From a virus, in the IMG/VR virus record IMGVR_UViG_3300032086_002624, positions 1 through 32,149 of that record: a stretch of 32,149 nucleotides of DNA; one strand, written 5' to 3'. Shown here one piece after another: positions 30,199-32,149 of the stretch (positions are counted from its first letter, which is position 1; each line of letters opens with the position of its first letter). The notes beneath the pieces are model-generated. The model had not been told where the DNA came from. It did not search any database and saw only the letters and a list, made by a program, of their open reading frames with translations. A program made the position numbers and the translations under genes.

Positions 30199-32149
30199 TA
30201 TATATTCCCTGTCCTTACCTTTTTTCTGTTTCTCTTACGTGGACGGAACCCCCGTCCTGCTCCAGCCGACCACGGGCCTATGCCGGTGGCGGCTCCTAAT
30301 ACTAAATTCACTGTGAGCGTGTCTGCCAAGTCCCAGACCGATCCGGGCTTCGACCTCCAGACGTACATAGTCTCCACCTCACCATGCACCTTCTCGACCA
30401 GCTCTTCCGCGATTACGTGCCGACCCAGCTCCTTATGCTCACGGGGATCCTGTCCGAAGATGGATATGGATCCGGGTGCGCCTACTTCGGGTAGCCACAT
30501 CCTCTGTTGCCTCTCCCGGAACACGTCCGCATTGTAGAATACTGAGTTGCCCTGTATCTTTCCAGCTTGCTTCTGGACGTTCCACGAGTCTCCCGGTGCG
30601 CCTATAACGTGCGTGGGTCTGTAGTTCTTCGATGCACGGCCTACAGTCGGCATCACTGGCAGACCTTGTATCTTCATGTTCTCACAGAACCGGAAGATGG
30701 TCTTCATCCGGTAGCCAGCATCCACACCCATCAGGTCTATCGGAACACGCTTGCCTTCCTTCATCAGTTCTTTCTGGAGGAACACCATCCGGTGCAGGAC
30801 GGATAGCTGTTCGTAGATGCGCTGATCGATCTCCATGTCGGACATCACCTTGGCCTCTTCCGGGGATACCAGTGGCTCCGTCTCCGGGTATCGTCCGTAG
30901 TCGATGACGTAGGCAAGACCACCACGGCTGTGACCTACGATCGACCAGTGGAGTCCAGAGTAGTTGATGTCTACGTGGCTGGTTACCGTCTCTACGTCCG
31001 GGTGTACGACAAGGCGTGGGAGCCTGTTCACACGTGAGCAGACTAGGTTCAGGTTCAGGCTGTACTCGTTTGCATTCAGTACTTGTGGCTCGTTCATATA
31101 TTCGCTGTAGAAGGCATCGTCACCCAGCTCACATTTCAGGTTCATCGCGTGTTGTATCGCGGTTATTTCTGATCCGCGAATGTACCTGTCAGGCCATCCA
31201 GCCCTTGCACCCTCATCCATTGCTTCCTGATTCTTCTTGTAGAACGCCATAGACTCATCGTGGTCACGATCTTCTTCGCCCTCACTGCGGTACAGCTCCT
31301 CGTACTGCCTCCAGAGATCGTCGTTCTCTGGGAAGGAGTAGAGTATCTTGCACTTCTCGCCACGGAACTCTGGACATATCTTCCTGTCCAGCAACTGCTC
31401 TGCAAGATCGTCAGGAGCGATGACGGTACAGGCCACCAGACATGACATACTGGAGTCGGGTCCAGACATGCCAAGGATGTCCGACTTGATTATGTTCAGC
31501 CTCTTCTCGTTCTGTGCATCGCTGTGTGCAGACTCATCGGTGGAGGGGTCATCGATCAGGACTACGTCAGGACGTATCACACGGCCATCCATACGTGCGT
31601 GTCTGGATCCACGTATACGTCCAGTGATACCAGCCGCCTCTACGACAGCCTCGGAGGAGATCGAGTTCGGGACCATCGGGAAGACCACCTTCTCGGAACC
31701 GCACTGGAGTCCCGTCTTCTCGCCCTCTTCGTTTAGCTGGTGGTTGGCTTTGTGTGAGTTGTTCTCACAGGCGGCAAAGTACGTGCATACCTCTGGAAAG
31801 AACCTCGCCAGATGCTCGTTGTAGGACAGCTCATTCTTGAGTCCAGCGATGAGATTCTTTGCCGCATTCAAGTCGGCGGCGACTATGAATAGGTAGTCCC
31901 TGTACCCATACAGGAGCGCGAACAGTGCCGCGTGTGTACAGAGCGTGGTCTTTCCAGATCCACGTGGCATGGCGATGGCTTTCTTCTGGCCCTGTGTCAC
32001 GGTTCGATAAAGTGCCTCAATTATGTTGACATGATCGGGTGAAAAGTCCAGACTGTATGCTTGTGGAAAACAGGTCTTTAAGAATTGCTCCAAGTCGGTG
32101 GACATTGCAGAGCGTAGTTCCTGATCCTCTGGAGTCGGGTCGTCATGTG
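30198..32149 (-). CDS. Terminase large subunit (5' end open at window edge)
   Basis: This is the DNA-packaging motor and nuclease. The ATPase part has Walker A PRGSGKTT near the N-terminus and Walker B VVLIDDPS. The nuclease part has HVDINYS, GVDAG and a C-terminal WDLADT, the expected acidic residues. From the internal ATG at 32105 it is 635 residues, but the frame stays open upstream for 14 more codons (DDPTPEDQELRSA), and the ATG at 32105 lacks a convincing ribosome site. The true start is therefore probably outside the window. The C-terminus is Arg/Lys-rich (RPRKRNRKKVRTG). Confidence 0.92.
   Translation of the reverse strand, partial: HDDPTPEDQELRSAMSTDLEQFLKTCFPQAYSLDFSPDHVNIIEALYRTVTQGQKKAIAMPRGSGKTTLCTHAALFALLYGYRDYLFIVAADLNAAKNLIAGLKNELSYNEHLARFFPEVCTYFAACENNSHKANHQLNEEGEKTGLQCGSEKVVFPMVPNSISSEAVVEAAGITGRIRGSRHARMDGRVIRPDVVLIDDPSTDESAHSDAQNEKRLNIIKSDILGMSGPDSSMSCLVACTVIAPDDLAEQLLDRKICPEFRGEKCKILYSFPENDDLWRQYEELYRSEGEEDRDHDESMAFYKKNQEAMDEGARAGWPDRYIRGSEITAIQHAMNLKCELGDDAFYSEYMNEPQVLNANEYSLNLNLVCSRVNRLPRLVVHPDVETVTSHVDINYSGLHWSIVGHSRGGLAYVIDYGRYPETEPLVSPEEAKVMSDMEIDQRIYEQLSVLHRMVFLQKELMKEGKRVPIDLMGVDAGYRMKTIFRFCENMKIQGLPVMPTVGRASKNYRPTHVIGAPGDSWNVQKQAGKIQGNSVFYNADVFRERQQRMWLPEVGAPGSISIFGQDPREHKELGRHVIAEELVEKVHGEVETMYVWRSKPGSVWDLADTLTVNLVLGAATGIGPWSAGAGRGFRPRKRNRKKVRTGNI

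Noticed and set aside
1-32149. CRISPR arrays, tRNA genes, insertion sequences, integrase or att sites
   Set aside because: No regular spaced repeats, no cloverleaf-like sequence, no transposase or recombinase motif was seen in reading either strand; a tRNA scan was not possible.

Overview
The window is 32 kb of a tailed double-stranded DNA bacteriophage (Caudoviricetes). A tape-measure protein and a head-tail gene order very close to lambda indicate a long non-contractile tail. Every supported gene lies on the minus strand, so transcription runs from right (terminase) to left (exonuclease). The host is probably Gram-negative, because three phage proteins carry lipobox signal peptides and the accessory genes include a nucleotide-sugar enzyme. 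No integrase, repressor, tRNA, CRISPR array or insertion sequence was seen, and no recognisable endolysin or holin. No organism can be named from sequence alone.

Layout, in transcription order. 32149-30198 is the large terminase subunit, open at the window edge. 30198-28228 is an accessory block between terminase and gpW: two tiny proteins, a FdtA-type sugar 3,4-ketoisomerase, a glycosyltransferase-like protein, a zinc-ribbon protein and an HNH homing endonuclease. 28171-22725 is the head and neck module: gpW-like protein, portal, prohead protease fused to a scaffold, major capsid protein, and FII-, Z- and U-like connector proteins. 22728-22090 is a Rossmann-like accessory gene inside the tail module. 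22090-14286 holds the tail tube, a chaperone-position protein, the tape measure, distal tail proteins, a BppU-like protein and a fibre with a Sec signal peptide. 14242-11296 is an envelope module: a lipoprotein with an HExxH metalloprotease motif, a membrane coiled-coil protein, two more lipoproteins, an HNH nuclease and a class 3 lipase. 11208-1990 is the nucleotide metabolism and replication module: dNMP kinase, a PPC-motif methyltransferase-like protein, a PD-(D/E)XK nuclease, a PAPS-reductase-like PP-loop protein, a tandem pair of small paralogues, an SPFH/band 7 protein, a metallophosphoesterase, an SF2 helicase, and a primase-helicase that ends at a strong terminator. 1730-1 holds a small membrane protein, an OB-like protein, a PD-(D/E)XK exonuclease with an inserted zinc finger, and the start of one more gene.

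Genes are packed with ATGA, TAATG and TGATG overlaps, so most of each module is probably translationally coupled. The most notable signal is regulatory. Seven sigma70-like promoters with TATAGT, TATATT or TATACT -10 boxes can be read. Four of them place the -10 box only 6-8 nt before the ATG of a gene that has no Shine-Dalgarno sequence (starts at 14242, 22728, 28171 and 28713), which predicts leaderless mRNAs. Most other genes have a readable AAGGAG-type ribosome binding site, including those that use GTG or TTG starts.
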